A stretch of DNA of 64,000 bases, from the NCBI GenBank assembly GCA_965221465.1, contig OZ244892.1, positions 1,922,001 to 1,986,000 on the forward strand, written 5' to 3'. The notes beneath the pieces are model-generated. The model made no database searches and was not told the DNA's origin. It saw only the letters and a list, made by a program, of their open reading frames with translations. Source of the stretch: Azophilus sp965221465 (GTDB lineage: Bacteria > Pseudomonadota > Gammaproteobacteria > Pseudomonadales > Azotimanducaceae). A program made the translations under genes and the position numbers. Below, one piece after another: positions 34,773 to 43,797 of this stretch. How positions within the stretch are numbered: position 1 is the stretch's first letter; each line of letters starts with the position of its first letter.

Positions 34773-35954
34773 ATGACCACTGCATTGATCGTCGGCAGGT
34801 CGGAAGCACGGCTGTGGGGCCTGTCCAGCCACGAACGAATCGCGCGCCAGCTCCGCAGTATCGGGGATATTGCCTTGTCGGACGACGAAGCGTCGATTCC
34901 CGACACGGAGCGGGTGCTGATTCTGCGGGGCGACTATGTCTACGACCTGCGAACGCTCAACGGGCTGCTCGGGCACGACGGGCTGCTGATGGACGGACGC
35001 AACCCGGCAGCGGCCCATGTAGACCGAACGCTTGCGGCTGCGGCACTCGAGGTCGTTCGCTCTGCAGGCCCGCCGGCGCCGGACTGCTCGATTCCCGCCA
35101 TCGATGCAGACGCACTCGACGCCTTCGAGGCTGACCTGCGCAAAAACGAACCACCCCTGCTCGAGCCCCTGACGGCCGAGTCGGCGGATGCACTGGAAGA
35201 CCGCCTGTACGGCATCTCCTACAAGGGCATTACCGATTTCATCACCAAATGGTGGTGGCCGGTACCCGCCCGGGCCATGGTGCGCATCTGCGCCAACGCG
35301 GGCATCACGCCGAACGCCGTGACCTGCACCGGCTTCGTCCTGATGCTGGCTACCTGCTGGCTGTTCTACGAAGGCTTCCTTTTCTGGGGCCTGCTGCTCG
35401 GCTGGTTCATGACCTACCTGGATACCGTGGACGGCAAGCTCGCCCGGGTCACGGTGCAATCGAGCCAATTCGGTCACTGGCTCGATCACGGCATGGACAT
35501 ACTGCATCCGCCATTCTGGTACTGGCTGTGGGGGCTGTCGCTGACCGGTTTCGAACCGCATCTCGGCCTCGGGTTCGAAACGCTGATGGCTTTTGTCGTC
35601 GCCGGCTATGTCGGCGGGCGCCTCATCGAAGGGGCCTTCGAAGGGCTGGGGTCGGTCAGCATGTTCGCCTGGCGGCCGTTCGATGCCTGGTTCCGCCTGT
35701 TTACGGCCCGCCGCAATCCCTGCCTGCTGCTGCTGACGATCGGCTGGCTGGTGAGCGAGCCCGGTCTCGGCTTCGAACTGGTCGCCTTCTGGACAATGAT
35801 ATCCAGCATCGTCATGCTCTGGCGCCTGGCCCACGCCGTTGTTGCGCGAATCACGGGCGGCCCGCTGACCTCCTGGCTGGCTGAAGACGATGCCCCGCGC
35901 AAGCACCCGAGAAGCTACCGGACGTTTTCATCGACCCGACGCGCCTATGGCTGA
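34773..35954 (+). CDS. CDP-alcohol phosphatidyltransferase with N-terminal domain
   Basis: 393 residues. The complete CDP-alcohol transferase motif is present: D217-xx-D220-G221-xx-A224-R225-x8-G234-xxx-D238-xxx-D242 (LDTVDGKLAR...GHWLDHGMD). Several transmembrane helices surround it. The first 150 residues are a soluble domain that begins MTTALIVGRSEARLWG and vaguely resembles a nucleotidyltransferase half, but without its catalytic loop. The enzyme moves a phospho-alcohol from a CDP-linked donor to an acceptor, at the inner membrane. In this locus, attachment of a head group to ceramide or to a related lipid is the favoured inference. The next gene overlaps its stop by 8 bp. Confidence 0.88.
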   Translation: MTTALIVGRSEARLWGLSSHERIARQLRSIGDIALSDDEASIPDTERVLILRGDYVYDLRTLNGLLGHDGLLMDGRNPAAAHVDRTLAAAALEVVRSAGPPAPDCSIPAIDADALDAFEADLRKNEPPLLEPLTAESADALEDRLYGISYKGITDFITKWWWPVPARAMVRICANAGITPNAVTCTGFVLMLATCWLFYEGFLFWGLLLGWFMTYLDTVDGKLARVTVQSSQFGHWLDHGMDILHPPFWYWLWGLSLTGFEPHLGLGFETLMAFVVAGYVGGRLIEGAFEGLGSVSMFAWRPFDAWFRLFTARRNPCLLLLTIGWLVSEPGLGFELVAFWTMISSIVMLWRLAHAVVARITGGPLTSWLAEDDAPRKHPRSYRTFSSTRRAYG

Positions 35955-36783
35955 GCAACTCACGCGAACAGCATTTGCCGAAACGTCGGCCGACCCGGCC
36001 CTGGCCGGTCTGCTCGCCATCCTCGAGGAACGCTATGGCGCAAGCCGGGAGGCCGTGTTGCTGTACGGTTCCTACCTTCGCGGGAATTCCGAGGCGATGC
36101 CGGACCTGTACGTGCTCCTCGAGCAGTATCCGGCTGCGCCGCGCCTGGATCGCTTGCTCGGCCGCATGCTGCCGCCGAATGTCTACCGCGTGACCCACGG
36201 CGACCTGCGGGCAAAGGTCAGCGTGCTCAGGACCCACCAATTGCTGAAAGCCGTGAGCGGCGACTTTCACCCCTACTTCTGGGCACGGTTCCTGCAGCCC
36301 TGCCGCCTGCTCTACTGCCGCGACGGAGAGATTCGGGCGCGCCTCGAGTACATTGCCGCCGAGTCCGCCCGCCGCCTGCTCGATGCCATGGGGTCGCCGG
36401 AATCGCTGACCGCACCGGAAACTTACTGGCAGGCGGTGTTCAAGCACACCTATGCGGCGGAACTGCGGTCCGAGCGGGCCGGCAAGTACCGCGAAATCTA
36501 CGCAGCCAATCGCGCCCACTACGATGCCCTGTTCGAGTCACGGCCGGATGCGCCGGGCCGCCCTGCCCTCTGGCGGCTTCGGCAGGCGGCCGGCAAGGCC
36601 CTGTCTGCAGCGCGACTCCTCAAGTCAGCTCTGACCTTCGAGGACCCGGTCGGGTACATGCTGTGGAAGCTGGAGCGGCATTCCGGCGTGCGCCTCGAAG
36701 CCACCGAGCGCCAGCGACGCTATCCGTTTCTGTTCGCCTGGCCGTTGGTCTGGCGACTGTACCGCGCGGGGGCGTTCAGGTAG
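35947..36783 (+). CDS. Nucleotidyltransferase-fold protein, possibly Tam41-like
   Basis: 278 residues; start ATG 35947 overlaps the upstream stop. AVLLYGSYLRGNSEAMPDLY has the G-S and D positions of a nucleotidyltransferase fold, but the second acidic residue of the DxD pair is Tyr (PDLYVLLE). The following AKVSVLRTHQLLKAVSG..HPYFWARFLQPCRLLYCRD recalls the C-terminal region of mitochondrial CDP-diacylglycerol synthase Tam41. Tam41 activates phosphatidate with CTP. Coupling to a CDP-alcohol transferase would fit activation of a phospholipid or ceramide phosphate. This is a low-certainty reading; an inactive or unrelated nucleotidyltransferase is possible. Confidence 0.6.
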   Translation: MAEQLTRTAFAETSADPALAGLLAILEERYGASREAVLLYGSYLRGNSEAMPDLYVLLEQYPAAPRLDRLLGRMLPPNVYRVTHGDLRAKVSVLRTHQLLKAVSGDFHPYFWARFLQPCRLLYCRDGEIRARLEYIAAESARRLLDAMGSPESLTAPETYWQAVFKHTYAAELRSERAGKYREIYAANRAHYDALFESRPDAPGRPALWRLRQAAGKALSAARLLKSALTFEDPVGYMLWKLERHSGVRLEATERQRRYPFLFAWPLVWRLYRAGAFR

Positions 36784-36831
36784 GGCCTGGCCCGCGCGCC
36801 TTGCCCATTCGCCGATCTGAGCGCCGCCGCA

Positions 36832-38022
36832 TTACCCTCGGTTCGGCTCGGAGGCCACCACCACGCGACGCACGGCACGCACGATCTTGTCGATCTGCGC
36901 ATCGGTGTGCGCTGCGCTGACGCTCATGCGCAACAGGCTAGTCCCCGCCGGCGCTGCAGGGGGCAACATCAGATTGACGTAGACGCCTTCCCGCAGCATT
37001 CCGTTCCAGGCGGCAAGCGCGCTGTCGCGATCGCCCAGCCGAATACCCAGAACCGGTGAGGGGGCATCGCCGATTTGCAGGCCAAGCCCGGTCAGGCCCT
37101 CGTGGAGCCTGGTCGCGTTCTGCCACAGGCGCTCTTTCAATTCCGGCCGCGTGCGTATTGCCCGCAGGGCCGATCTCGTGCACTCGACCACGGCCGGGGA
37201 CGGCGAGGCGGTGAACATGTACGGGCGACTGCGGTAGGGAAACAGCGTCAGTTCCTCGTGCCGGCTGACGCAGAAACCCCCGGTGGTGCCGAGGCTCTTG
37301 CTGAACGTGCCGACGATGAAGTCCACCTCGCCGAGCACCCCCGCCTCTTCAGCGAGCCCCAGCCCCTTCTTGCCGAGAACGCCCAGGGAATGGGCTTCGT
37401 CGACGAACAGGCAGGCGCCGTGGCGCGCCTTGATCTCGACTATCTCGGCAATGGGCGCCCGGTCGCCGAGTACACCGTAGAGCCCCTCGATCACCACCAG
37501 CGTACGGGCGGCCTGCTCGCCGAGCCGGCGCAGACGCTTGTCGAGACTCTCCGGGTCGTTGTGACGAAAGGTAAACACTCTGGCGGGGCCGAGCCGGCAC
37601 CCGTCGAACAGGCTTGCGTGGGCATCGGCATCGAGCAACACGGCGTCCTCCGGCCCGAGCAGCGCCGCGAGCGAACCAATATTGGCGGCATAGCCGGTGG
37701 AGAACACCATGGCGTTGGGATACCCGTAGAACTCGGCCAATTCGGCCTCCAGGGCGCGGTGCCCGGCGTAGGTGCCGTTGGCCATGCGCGACCCGGTGGT
37801 GCCGGTTCCTGCACTGGACAAGGCTTGCTGACCGGCGGCGACACCTTGCGGGTCGAAGGTGAGCCCGAGGTAGTTGTTGGTGCCGGCAAGGATGGTCGGG
37901 CGCCCGTCGATCGTACCCTCGGTCGCCGAATCGAGACGCTCGATGACGACCGCGGTCGGGTCGATGTCGCCGAGACCGTTGCGCAACTCGGCAACCTCGC
38001 GAAACTTCTCCAGCAGCTTCAT
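36832..38022 (-). CDS. spt: Serine palmitoyltransferase / AONS-family enzyme
   Basis: 396 residues, PLP-dependent alpha-oxoamine synthase. The Schiff-base lysine is K242 in GTFSKSLGTTGGF; DEAH (208-211) and DADAHASLFDG are the usual cofactor-contact motifs. AONS family members condense an acyl thioester with glycine, alanine or serine. Being coupled to its own acyl carrier protein, reductase and acyl-ACP synthetase points to serine palmitoyltransferase, which makes 3-ketosphinganine, as in Caulobacter. KBL or BioF is unlikely because tdh and bio genes are absent here. ATG overlaps the ACP stop (ATGA). Confidence 0.87.
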   Translation of the reverse strand: MKLLEKFREVAELRNGLGDIDPTAVVIERLDSATEGTIDGRPTILAGTNNYLGLTFDPQGVAAGQQALSSAGTGTTGSRMANGTYAGHRALEAELAEFYGYPNAMVFSTGYAANIGSLAALLGPEDAVLLDADAHASLFDGCRLGPARVFTFRHNDPESLDKRLRRLGEQAARTLVVIEGLYGVLGDRAPIAEIVEIKARHGACLFVDEAHSLGVLGKKGLGLAEEAGVLGEVDFIVGTFSKSLGTTGGFCVSRHEELTLFPYRSRPYMFTASPSPAVVECTRSALRAIRTRPELKERLWQNATRLHEGLTGLGLQIGDAPSPVLGIRLGDRDSALAAWNGMLREGVYVNLMLPPAAPAGTSLLRMSVSAAHTDAQIDKIVRAVRRVVVASEPNRG

Positions 38023-38261
38023 TGCAGGGCTCCGCGCACCGCATTCGCCAATTGGGCGATGGTGCGGACATCGGCGAGAGCCTCCTGCTCGATGACGATG
38101 TCGAAGTGGTCCTCCACTTCCATGATGAACTCCATCACCTGCGCCGAGGCGAGCGCGAGCCCGTCGAGCAGGTCGGTTTCCGCCGCAACCGGCCCGGAAA
38201 CGGACACCGTCTGCCTCAGCAAATCACACAAGGTCTTCTCGATCGAATCCATCTCAGCCAC
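38019..38261 (-). CDS. acpR: Dedicated acyl carrier protein of the sphingolipid operon
   Basis: 80 residues with an ACP helix pattern. The phosphopantetheine serine is S39 in GLALASAQVMEF, with the usual Ser+5 Glu spacing (SAQVME), though the preceding residue is Ala instead of the canonical Asp. EVEDHFDIVIEQEALADVRTI is the helix II-III region. It sits between spt and the reductase gene, overlapping spt by 4 bp. Known: Caulobacter has a specialised ACP (AcpR) beside spt that presents the acyl chain. A second ATG (38252) is an equally possible start; the segment around the start is part of a duplicated 3' end of the upstream gene. Confidence 0.87.
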   Translation of the reverse strand: MAEMDSIEKTLCDLLRQTVSVSGPVAAETDLLDGLALASAQVMEFIMEVEDHFDIVIEQEALADVRTIAQLANAVRGALQ

Positions 38262-38356
38262 CGTCGTACATCTTTTTCAACGCACCCACACAGGGAAAAT
38301 CAGCGACATCGACACGCCGCCCATCTCAACCACCGTCGTACATCTGTTTCAACCCG
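38251..38356. repeat. 30-bp direct duplication of the reductase gene's 3' end
   Basis: Read on the minus strand, TTGAAACAGATGTACGACGG and onward through the reductase stop to GAGATGG (38324-38356) is repeated 73 bp downstream as TTGAAAAAGATGTACGACGG...GAGATGG (38251-38283), with about three differences. The second copy ends at the ACP start codon, so the ACP translation start region derives from or resembles the end of the reductase gene. Confidence 0.85.
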
Positions 38357-39246
38357 CCGGCAAGGTCGTAGCGAGGCTGCCAACCCGTCAAGCTGCCGAA
38401 GACGCCGTCGGCGCTCGCCCATGAATCCAGGGTCAGTTCCCGAACCTTGCCCGGCGTCAGCATCGGCGCAAAACCGAACACCTTCGAGACGGCCAGGTTC
38501 ACTCGGGACATGCCATCGAGCAGCGCGGCGGGCACCACGATCGTCCTGTTGCGTGGCGCTCCCACGGCTTCAACGATCGCCGGCCAATCGTAACCGTCCG
38601 GCCTGCCGTCGTCGATCTCGAAGCGGCCATGCCGGCACCGGGACGGGTCGCGCAGCCAGGCGACGATCGCATCGGCCAAGTCGTCGACGTGCAGGAATGC
38701 CAGCCGCTGGCGCGGGTTTCCCGGTATGACCGTCAAGCCGCGCCGCATCCAGTCCAGCAAGGGACGCATTTCCCTGTCGCCCGGGCCATAGACGGCGGGT
38801 GGCCGCAATACCGTGTGATCGAGATGCGGCCAGGCGCCGAGAACTTCCTCTCCGGCCCGCTTGCTCGATGCATAGTCCGACAATTCGGGCTGGCGGGCGG
38901 CAAGGCTCGACACCAGCAACAATGGCGGCGGCGGCGACAGCCCATCGATGGCCGTGCAGAGGTTGGCTACCGCGTCGACGTTGGCGGCACGAAAGTCGTC
39001 GAATTGGCGGCCGCGTACCCTGCCCGCCAGATGCACCACCGCGTCGACACCCTCGAGTGCTTCGCGCAGACCTTCGACGTCATCCAGGGCGGCCTTGCAC
39101 GGCCGGACGCCTGCGGCCAGTTGCACATCGCTGCGTACGATCGCCCGCACTTCGGCGTCGATATCCAGGAGTTTCAATGCAAGACGACCACCGATGAACC
39201 CGGTGAGTCCGGTGACGGCGATTGTTCCGTGGAGGCGCCTGCTCAC
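38326..39246 (-). CDS. cerR: NAD-dependent epimerase/dehydratase-family reductase (CerR-like)
   Basis: 306 residues from GTG 39246 (TTG 39261, overlapping the upstream stop, is an alternative). Extended SDR: TIAVTGLTGFIGGRLAL (NAD Rossmann motif), VVHLAGRVRG, LLLVSSLAA, then the catalytic YASSK (Tyr-xxx-Lys) and LRPPAVYGPGD. In Caulobacter the equivalent protein in the spt operon, CerR, is the reductase of the ceramide pathway. Context (acpR and spt downstream, acyl-ACP synthetase 11 bp upstream) supports the same role here; family alone would not. Confidence 0.85.
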   Translation of the reverse strand: MSRRLHGTIAVTGLTGFIGGRLALKLLDIDAEVRAIVRSDVQLAAGVRPCKAALDDVEGLREALEGVDAVVHLAGRVRGRQFDDFRAANVDAVANLCTAIDGLSPPPPLLLVSSLAARQPELSDYASSKRAGEEVLGAWPHLDHTVLRPPAVYGPGDREMRPLLDWMRRGLTVIPGNPRQRLAFLHVDDLADAIVAWLRDPSRCRHGRFEIDDGRPDGYDWPAIVEAVGAPRNRTIVVPAALLDGMSRVNLAVSKVFGFAPMLTPGKVRELTLDSWASADGVFGSLTGWQPRYDLAGGLKQMYDGG

Positions 39247-39257
39247 CTCCGTTCGGA

Positions 39258-41003
39258 TCAAGCCTCTGCTTGCCGATCCGTTGCGGGCCAGGCTTCGGCA
39301 TCCCAGCCGGTGCGCGCCAGGAAACCGGCTCGCGCCGTGGTTCTGGAAAGCTTGCCCGAGGAGGTGCGGGGCAAGGTTCTCGGCGGCACCAGGTCGACGT
39401 GGCAGGGAACGCCGAAATGCCGGCGCACCAGCGAACGGATATTCTGCGACAGTTCGGGCCGCTCGTGCTTGCTCTCGACGACCACCACCACCAGCGGGCC
39501 ACCGCCAGGCTGGGTAACCTCGAATGCGGTCGTCGTGCCGGTGCGTACACCCGGGCAGCTCTCGGCGAGCTGTTCGAGATCCTGGGGCCAGATGTTGCGC
39601 CCGTTGACGATGATGACGTCCTTGCTGCGCGCCGTGACCACCAGGTTGCGGCCGCGGCGGTAGCCGATGTCGCCGGTATCGAGCCAGCCGTCTTCGTCGA
39701 GCACCTCGGCGGTTGTCTCGGGGTCGTTGAAATAGCCGCGCATGACGCTCGGACCGCGAACCATGATGCGCCCGCACTGCCGTTCGGGAACTTCGCGGCC
39801 CTCGTCGTCGCAGATGCGGAAGTCGTAACTGGGCAGAACCGTACCGCAATCCACCAGTGCCAGGGAGTCGTCGTCCTTGGAGCAGGGCCGCGCCTCGCCG
39901 GAGGCAATGACCCGGTGCTTGTCGACGTGGTCGGTATGAATGCCCGAATTCAGCGGTGCGAAGCTGATGGCCAGACCGCACTCCGCCATGCCGTAGCAGG
40001 CAACGAACGCCTTGGGGTCGAACCCCGCAGGCGCCAGCAACTGGCTGAACCGTTCGAGCAATCTGGGGTCGATGCGTTCCGCGCCTACGCCGGCAACGCG
40101 CCAACTGGAAAGATCGTATTTTTCGTGGTCTGCCACACGCAGCCGCGTGGCACAGAGGCCATAGCCCGATGGCGGGCAGGAAGAGACGGTGCAGCGGTTG
40201 TCGGAGATCAGCTTCAACCAGAGGCGCGGACGCATCGCGAAGGTTCTCGGGCTGAGATAGTCCACCGACAGGGCACGCATGAGGGGAACCAGGACAAAGC
40301 CCACCAGGCCCATGTCGTGATAGAACGGCAGCCAGGAAACGAGTCGGTCGTCCTTGCGGAATTTCGCGCCGATATCGGCAATCTCGCGCAGATTGCTCAA
40401 CACGGCTCGTTGCGACATCTCGACGCCACGTGGGAATCGCGTGCTGCCGGAGGTGTATTGGAGGTAGGCGGGTTCGTCCCCGGCCAGCGGTTGCGGCAGT
40501 GACGGCGATTCCGGCAGCGCGTCGAAATCGGCCTCGCTGCCCGCGAGCGCCAGCGACAAGGGCTCGGCCGCGCGGTTCAGAAGATCGAGGAAGCCGTCCG
40601 GAGCCACGGCCACCGCGGCGCCGCAGCTTTCCATCATCCGGCGTATCTGGCCGACATAGGCGTCGCCGCCGCCCATCTGGATGACCGCCGGCAACGGTAC
40701 GGGAATGAAACCCGCGTACTGGGCGGCAAAGAAGAATCGGTGAAAAAACGGAGCGGTGTCGGCGATGATCGCCACCCGCGAATAGCGCGGCAGGCCAAGG
40801 CTGTTGAGCCGCCGTGCCAGCTGAAGGGCTTCGGTGCGTAACTCGTCGTACGGCAGCACGGCATCGAGACGGCCGGTGCTACCGTAAAAGTTGTATCCGC
40901 CACGGCCCCCTGCCGCGTAGTTCAACGCGTCAGCCAGCCCCTCGAATTTTCCGTTGTGTAGTGGTAGCCCACTCTCCGTCGGGGTCGCAACCATAACTGC
41001 CAA
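39258..41003 (-). CDS. aasR: Fatty acyl-AMP ligase / acyl-ACP synthetase (AasR-like)
   Basis: 581 residues, ANL adenylating enzyme. AMP-binding P-loop YLQYTSGSTRFPRGVEMS, then WLPFYHDMGLVGFVL, CYGMAECGLAISF, GWLDTGDIGYRRG and the late GRNIWPQDLE (NIxP form typical of fatty acyl-AMP ligases). LPRTSSGKLSR contains the C-terminal catalytic lysine. It would activate a fatty acid and load the operon's ACP. It is the first gene of the operon that continues into the CerR-like, ACP and Spt genes. An AT-rich stretch at 41008-41036 directly upstream of the start is the likely promoter area. Confidence 0.9.
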   Translation of the reverse strand: MAVMVATPTESGLPLHNGKFEGLADALNYAAGGRGGYNFYGSTGRLDAVLPYDELRTEALQLARRLNSLGLPRYSRVAIIADTAPFFHRFFFAAQYAGFIPVPLPAVIQMGGGDAYVGQIRRMMESCGAAVAVAPDGFLDLLNRAAEPLSLALAGSEADFDALPESPSLPQPLAGDEPAYLQYTSGSTRFPRGVEMSQRAVLSNLREIADIGAKFRKDDRLVSWLPFYHDMGLVGFVLVPLMRALSVDYLSPRTFAMRPRLWLKLISDNRCTVSSCPPSGYGLCATRLRVADHEKYDLSSWRVAGVGAERIDPRLLERFSQLLAPAGFDPKAFVACYGMAECGLAISFAPLNSGIHTDHVDKHRVIASGEARPCSKDDDSLALVDCGTVLPSYDFRICDDEGREVPERQCGRIMVRGPSVMRGYFNDPETTAEVLDEDGWLDTGDIGYRRGRNLVVTARSKDVIIVNGRNIWPQDLEQLAESCPGVRTGTTTAFEVTQPGGGPLVVVVVESKHERPELSQNIRSLVRRHFGVPCHVDLVPPRTLPRTSSGKLSRTTARAGFLARTGWDAEAWPATDRQAEA

Positions 41004-41471
41004 CGTTCGTTTATATTTTTAAAATGAACAAATCGGCGGAATGACCTTGCCTACATTCCAACCATCCTGTGCCAAGTGCGCCAATTCTAAAACAATGTTC
41101 CGCCGGTTTCGACCCATGCCCGAGCCGACGTTCGGAACCGAACCCATCTCGCCAAGGGACGAATGCTAGCGCATTCCCCGTCAGGAACCAACCCTTTAAA
41201 TGCGCCGACGCGACCGATTGCGGAGGTGCCGGTCATCGCTCGCCGTTTCCGGCAACTATCGCGGCCTCGCCGGGGGATAGGCGCCGCTACTGCGCTATAA
41301 TCGGCGCCTGAGCAATGACTCGTGGCGAATATCCTGGCCGTGTCCACCTCCATCTCGAATCAAACCCCTTGAACGCAGACCCGGTTTTCGAATGAGTCGA
41401 GTGCGCTACCGTTCACTGCGGCCCCACCGGGCTGCATACGCCGCGACTTCGCCAGCCCGACCTGTTCGCGA
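41004..41471. other. 468-bp divergent intergenic region
   Basis: No gene seen. The left end (41008-41036) is strikingly AT-rich, including a run around TTTATATTTTTAAAATG, and probably contains the promoter of the acyl-ACP synthetase operon (minus). A perfect TATAAT lies at 41296-41301 for the plus-strand gene at 41472. At 41449-41475 the sequence CAGCCCGACCTGTTCGCGAA closely matches 63526-63545, a small second repeat. Confidence 0.6.
41296..41301 (+). promoter_or_regulatory. Candidate -10 box TATAAT for the DUF5916-like gene
   Basis: A perfect TATAAT in the context GCGCTATAATCGGCGCC, 170 bp before ATG 41472. No convincing -35 is visible at the standard distance. Confidence 0.5.
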
Positions 41472-43706
41472 ATGGACGTAACGAGGTTGCCAGGCGGCGC
41501 CAGCACCCTGGCGACGTCGAACAGGGGCCTGCTCGCCGGCGCCTTCGCGCTCGGCATCGCATGGGCGCCCTGTGCCGCTGCCGAATCGACCGACGTGGCC
41601 CGGGTCATGCGCGCGGCGGCAATCGAATCGCCGCCGGTGCTCGACGGGCGTGTGCTGGACGACCCGGCCTGGTCCGGTGTCGAGCCCGCTTCCGGTTTCA
41701 GGCAGACGAGGCCCGACGAGGGCTCGCCCGCCACCCAACGCACCGAAGTGTTCGTGGCCTTCACCCGCGATGTCCTCTATATCGCCGCGATCTGTTACGA
41801 CAACGACCCGTCCGCGATCATCGTCGCCGACAGCCGTCGCGACAGCGACCTGACCGACACGGACAGTTTCCAGGTCATCCTGGACACCTTTCACGACCGC
41901 CAGAACGGCTTCGTGTTCGGCACAAACCCGGCGGGAATCCAGTACGATGCCCAGGTGACGAAGGAGGCAACGGGAGCCCGTCGCGGGCGCGTTACCGGGT
42001 TCAACCTCAATTGGGACACGACCTGGTCGGTCGCCACCGCCATCACGCCCACCGGCTGGAGCGCGGAGTTCGCCATCCCGTTCAAGTCGCTGCGCTACGC
42101 GGGCGCCGCCGTGCAGTCCTGGGGCATCAACTTTCAGCGCAACATCCGGCGCAACAACGAGGAAACCTTCTGGGCGCCGCTGCCCCTTCAGTACAACCTC
42201 TATCGGGTTTCCCTGGCGGGGACGGTGGAAGGCGTCGGCCTCCCGCCGCAACGGAACCTCAAGGCGATCCCTTATGGGCTCGGCATGGGCAGCCGGGGCG
42301 GGCGCATCGACGGAACCGACAGCGAGGGGGAATTCGGTCTGGACGTGAAGTACTCCCTCACGCCCAGCCTCACACTGGATGCGACCTACAACACCGACTT
42401 CGCCCAGGTGGAGGCGGACGACGTGCAGGCGAACGTCGACCGGTTCAGCCTGTTCTTCGAGGAGAAGCGACCATTCTTCCTGGAAAACGCCGGCCATTTC
42501 ACGGTGGGCAACCCCCAGGAGGTGGAACTGTTCTTCAGCCGCCGAATCGGCATTGCCGACGACGGCACGCCAATTCCCATCGAAGGCGGCCTGCGGCTGT
42601 CGGGCAAGGTCGGGGCGCGGACCAACATCGGGCTCTTGCACATGCGCGCCAAATCCGTACCCGGGGCAGCGCCGCGCAACGACTTTTCCGTGGCCCGCGT
42701 CAACTACGAACTGCCGAACCGGTCCGGCATCGGCGTGCTCGCAATCAACCGGCAGGGTGACGGCAGCCATCTGGTGGCGAAGGGCGACGATCACAACCGC
42801 ACTTACGCAGTCGACGGCCGCTGGGGCATCGGCGAGCACATCAACCTTTCCGGCTGGCTCGCCAAGACCGATTCCCCGGGTCGGACCGGAGACGATCACG
42901 CCTTCAAGCTGGACGCTTCCCGCTCGACGGAGCGTTGGCACCACAACATCAACTTCACGGAGGTGGCGTCCGACTTCAACCCCGAGGTCGGTTTCCTGGC
43001 GCGCACGTCCTACCGTCGTGCCGGCGGGTATATCCTGCGCCGAATCCGCCCGAGCAACCTGTGGGGCCTGCACGAAATCCGGCCCCATATCGGGTATTTC
43101 GGATACTGGGGTTACGAGGACGGCTATCACGAATCGAACTGGGTGCACGTCGATACCCACTGGGAGTGGAACTCGGGCCTCGAAATCCACACCGGCGTCA
43201 ATTTCACCCACGAGGGCGTTCGGGAGCCGTTCGAGATCGTCAGCGGCAAGACCATCCCCGCCGACGATTACGACCACGCCGAAGCCCAACTGGTCTTCCA
43301 GACCGACGAGGCCGCGCCGCTCAGCTTTCAGGTGAGATCGCGGCTCGGCGGGCGATTCGGCGGCGACCTGATCAACGCCGAACCGCTGTTGCGCTATCGC
43401 ATCGGCGAGAAGTTCACCTCGGAGCTTTCCTGGAACTACAACCAGTTCAACCTGCCGGACAACCGCATTCGAGTTCATGTGGGTCGGCTCAGGGCCACCT
43501 ATTCGTTCACACCGAGTGTTTCGATCCAGGCACTGGTGCAGTACGACAACCGCAACGATGCCCTGGCGGCAAACCTTCGCTTCGAATGGCTGCAATCGGC
43601 GAATACCGGGTTCTTCCTGGTCTACAACGAGTTCGACGAGCGCGGGCTGGGCACGCCGCGCCGGGAACTGATCCTGAAGTACAGCCGAATTCTCGACCTG
43701 CTGTAA
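41472..43706 (+). CDS. DUF5916 outer-membrane protein with CBM9-like N-terminal domain
   Basis: 744 residues. A signal peptide (about 1-37, ending APCAAA) is followed by a carbohydrate-binding family 9-like beta domain at 40-230: VLDGRVLDDPAWSGV..., VFVAFTRDVLYIAAICYD, WSAEFAIPFKSLRY. The rest (DUF5916) consists of alternating amphipathic strands such as NIGLLHMRAKS and SIQALVQYDNRNDALAANLRFEW, ending in an aromatic-free ILDLL. This suggests an outer-membrane beta-barrel. FEEKRPFFLENAGHF is a family hallmark. Function is unknown; glycan or lipid handling has been suggested for such proteins only by domain analogy. Convergent genes are absent; HiPIP follows. Confidence 0.85.
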   Translation: MDVTRLPGGASTLATSNRGLLAGAFALGIAWAPCAAAESTDVARVMRAAAIESPPVLDGRVLDDPAWSGVEPASGFRQTRPDEGSPATQRTEVFVAFTRDVLYIAAICYDNDPSAIIVADSRRDSDLTDTDSFQVILDTFHDRQNGFVFGTNPAGIQYDAQVTKEATGARRGRVTGFNLNWDTTWSVATAITPTGWSAEFAIPFKSLRYAGAAVQSWGINFQRNIRRNNEETFWAPLPLQYNLYRVSLAGTVEGVGLPPQRNLKAIPYGLGMGSRGGRIDGTDSEGEFGLDVKYSLTPSLTLDATYNTDFAQVEADDVQANVDRFSLFFEEKRPFFLENAGHFTVGNPQEVELFFSRRIGIADDGTPIPIEGGLRLSGKVGARTNIGLLHMRAKSVPGAAPRNDFSVARVNYELPNRSGIGVLAINRQGDGSHLVAKGDDHNRTYAVDGRWGIGEHINLSGWLAKTDSPGRTGDDHAFKLDASRSTERWHHNINFTEVASDFNPEVGFLARTSYRRAGGYILRRIRPSNLWGLHEIRPHIGYFGYWGYEDGYHESNWVHVDTHWEWNSGLEIHTGVNFTHEGVREPFEIVSGKTIPADDYDHAEAQLVFQTDEAAPLSFQVRSRLGGRFGGDLINAEPLLRYRIGEKFTSELSWNYNQFNLPDNRIRVHVGRLRATYSFTPSVSIQALVQYDNRNDALAANLRFEWLQSANTGFFLVYNEFDERGLGTPRRELILKYSRILDLL

Positions 43707-43797
43707 CCGGCAGAAGCCCGCCACGTATCGCCGTCGCCACCGGCCCGCCCGTTGTGTGCACGAAAGCAGCAAGGCTCGTCGGAGTCAATAACCGGCA

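Noticed and set aside
36832..38022. BioF or 2-amino-3-ketobutyrate CoA ligase
   Set aside because: The AONS family includes them, but the coupled ACP, reductase and acyl-ACP synthetase fit serine palmitoyltransferase better.
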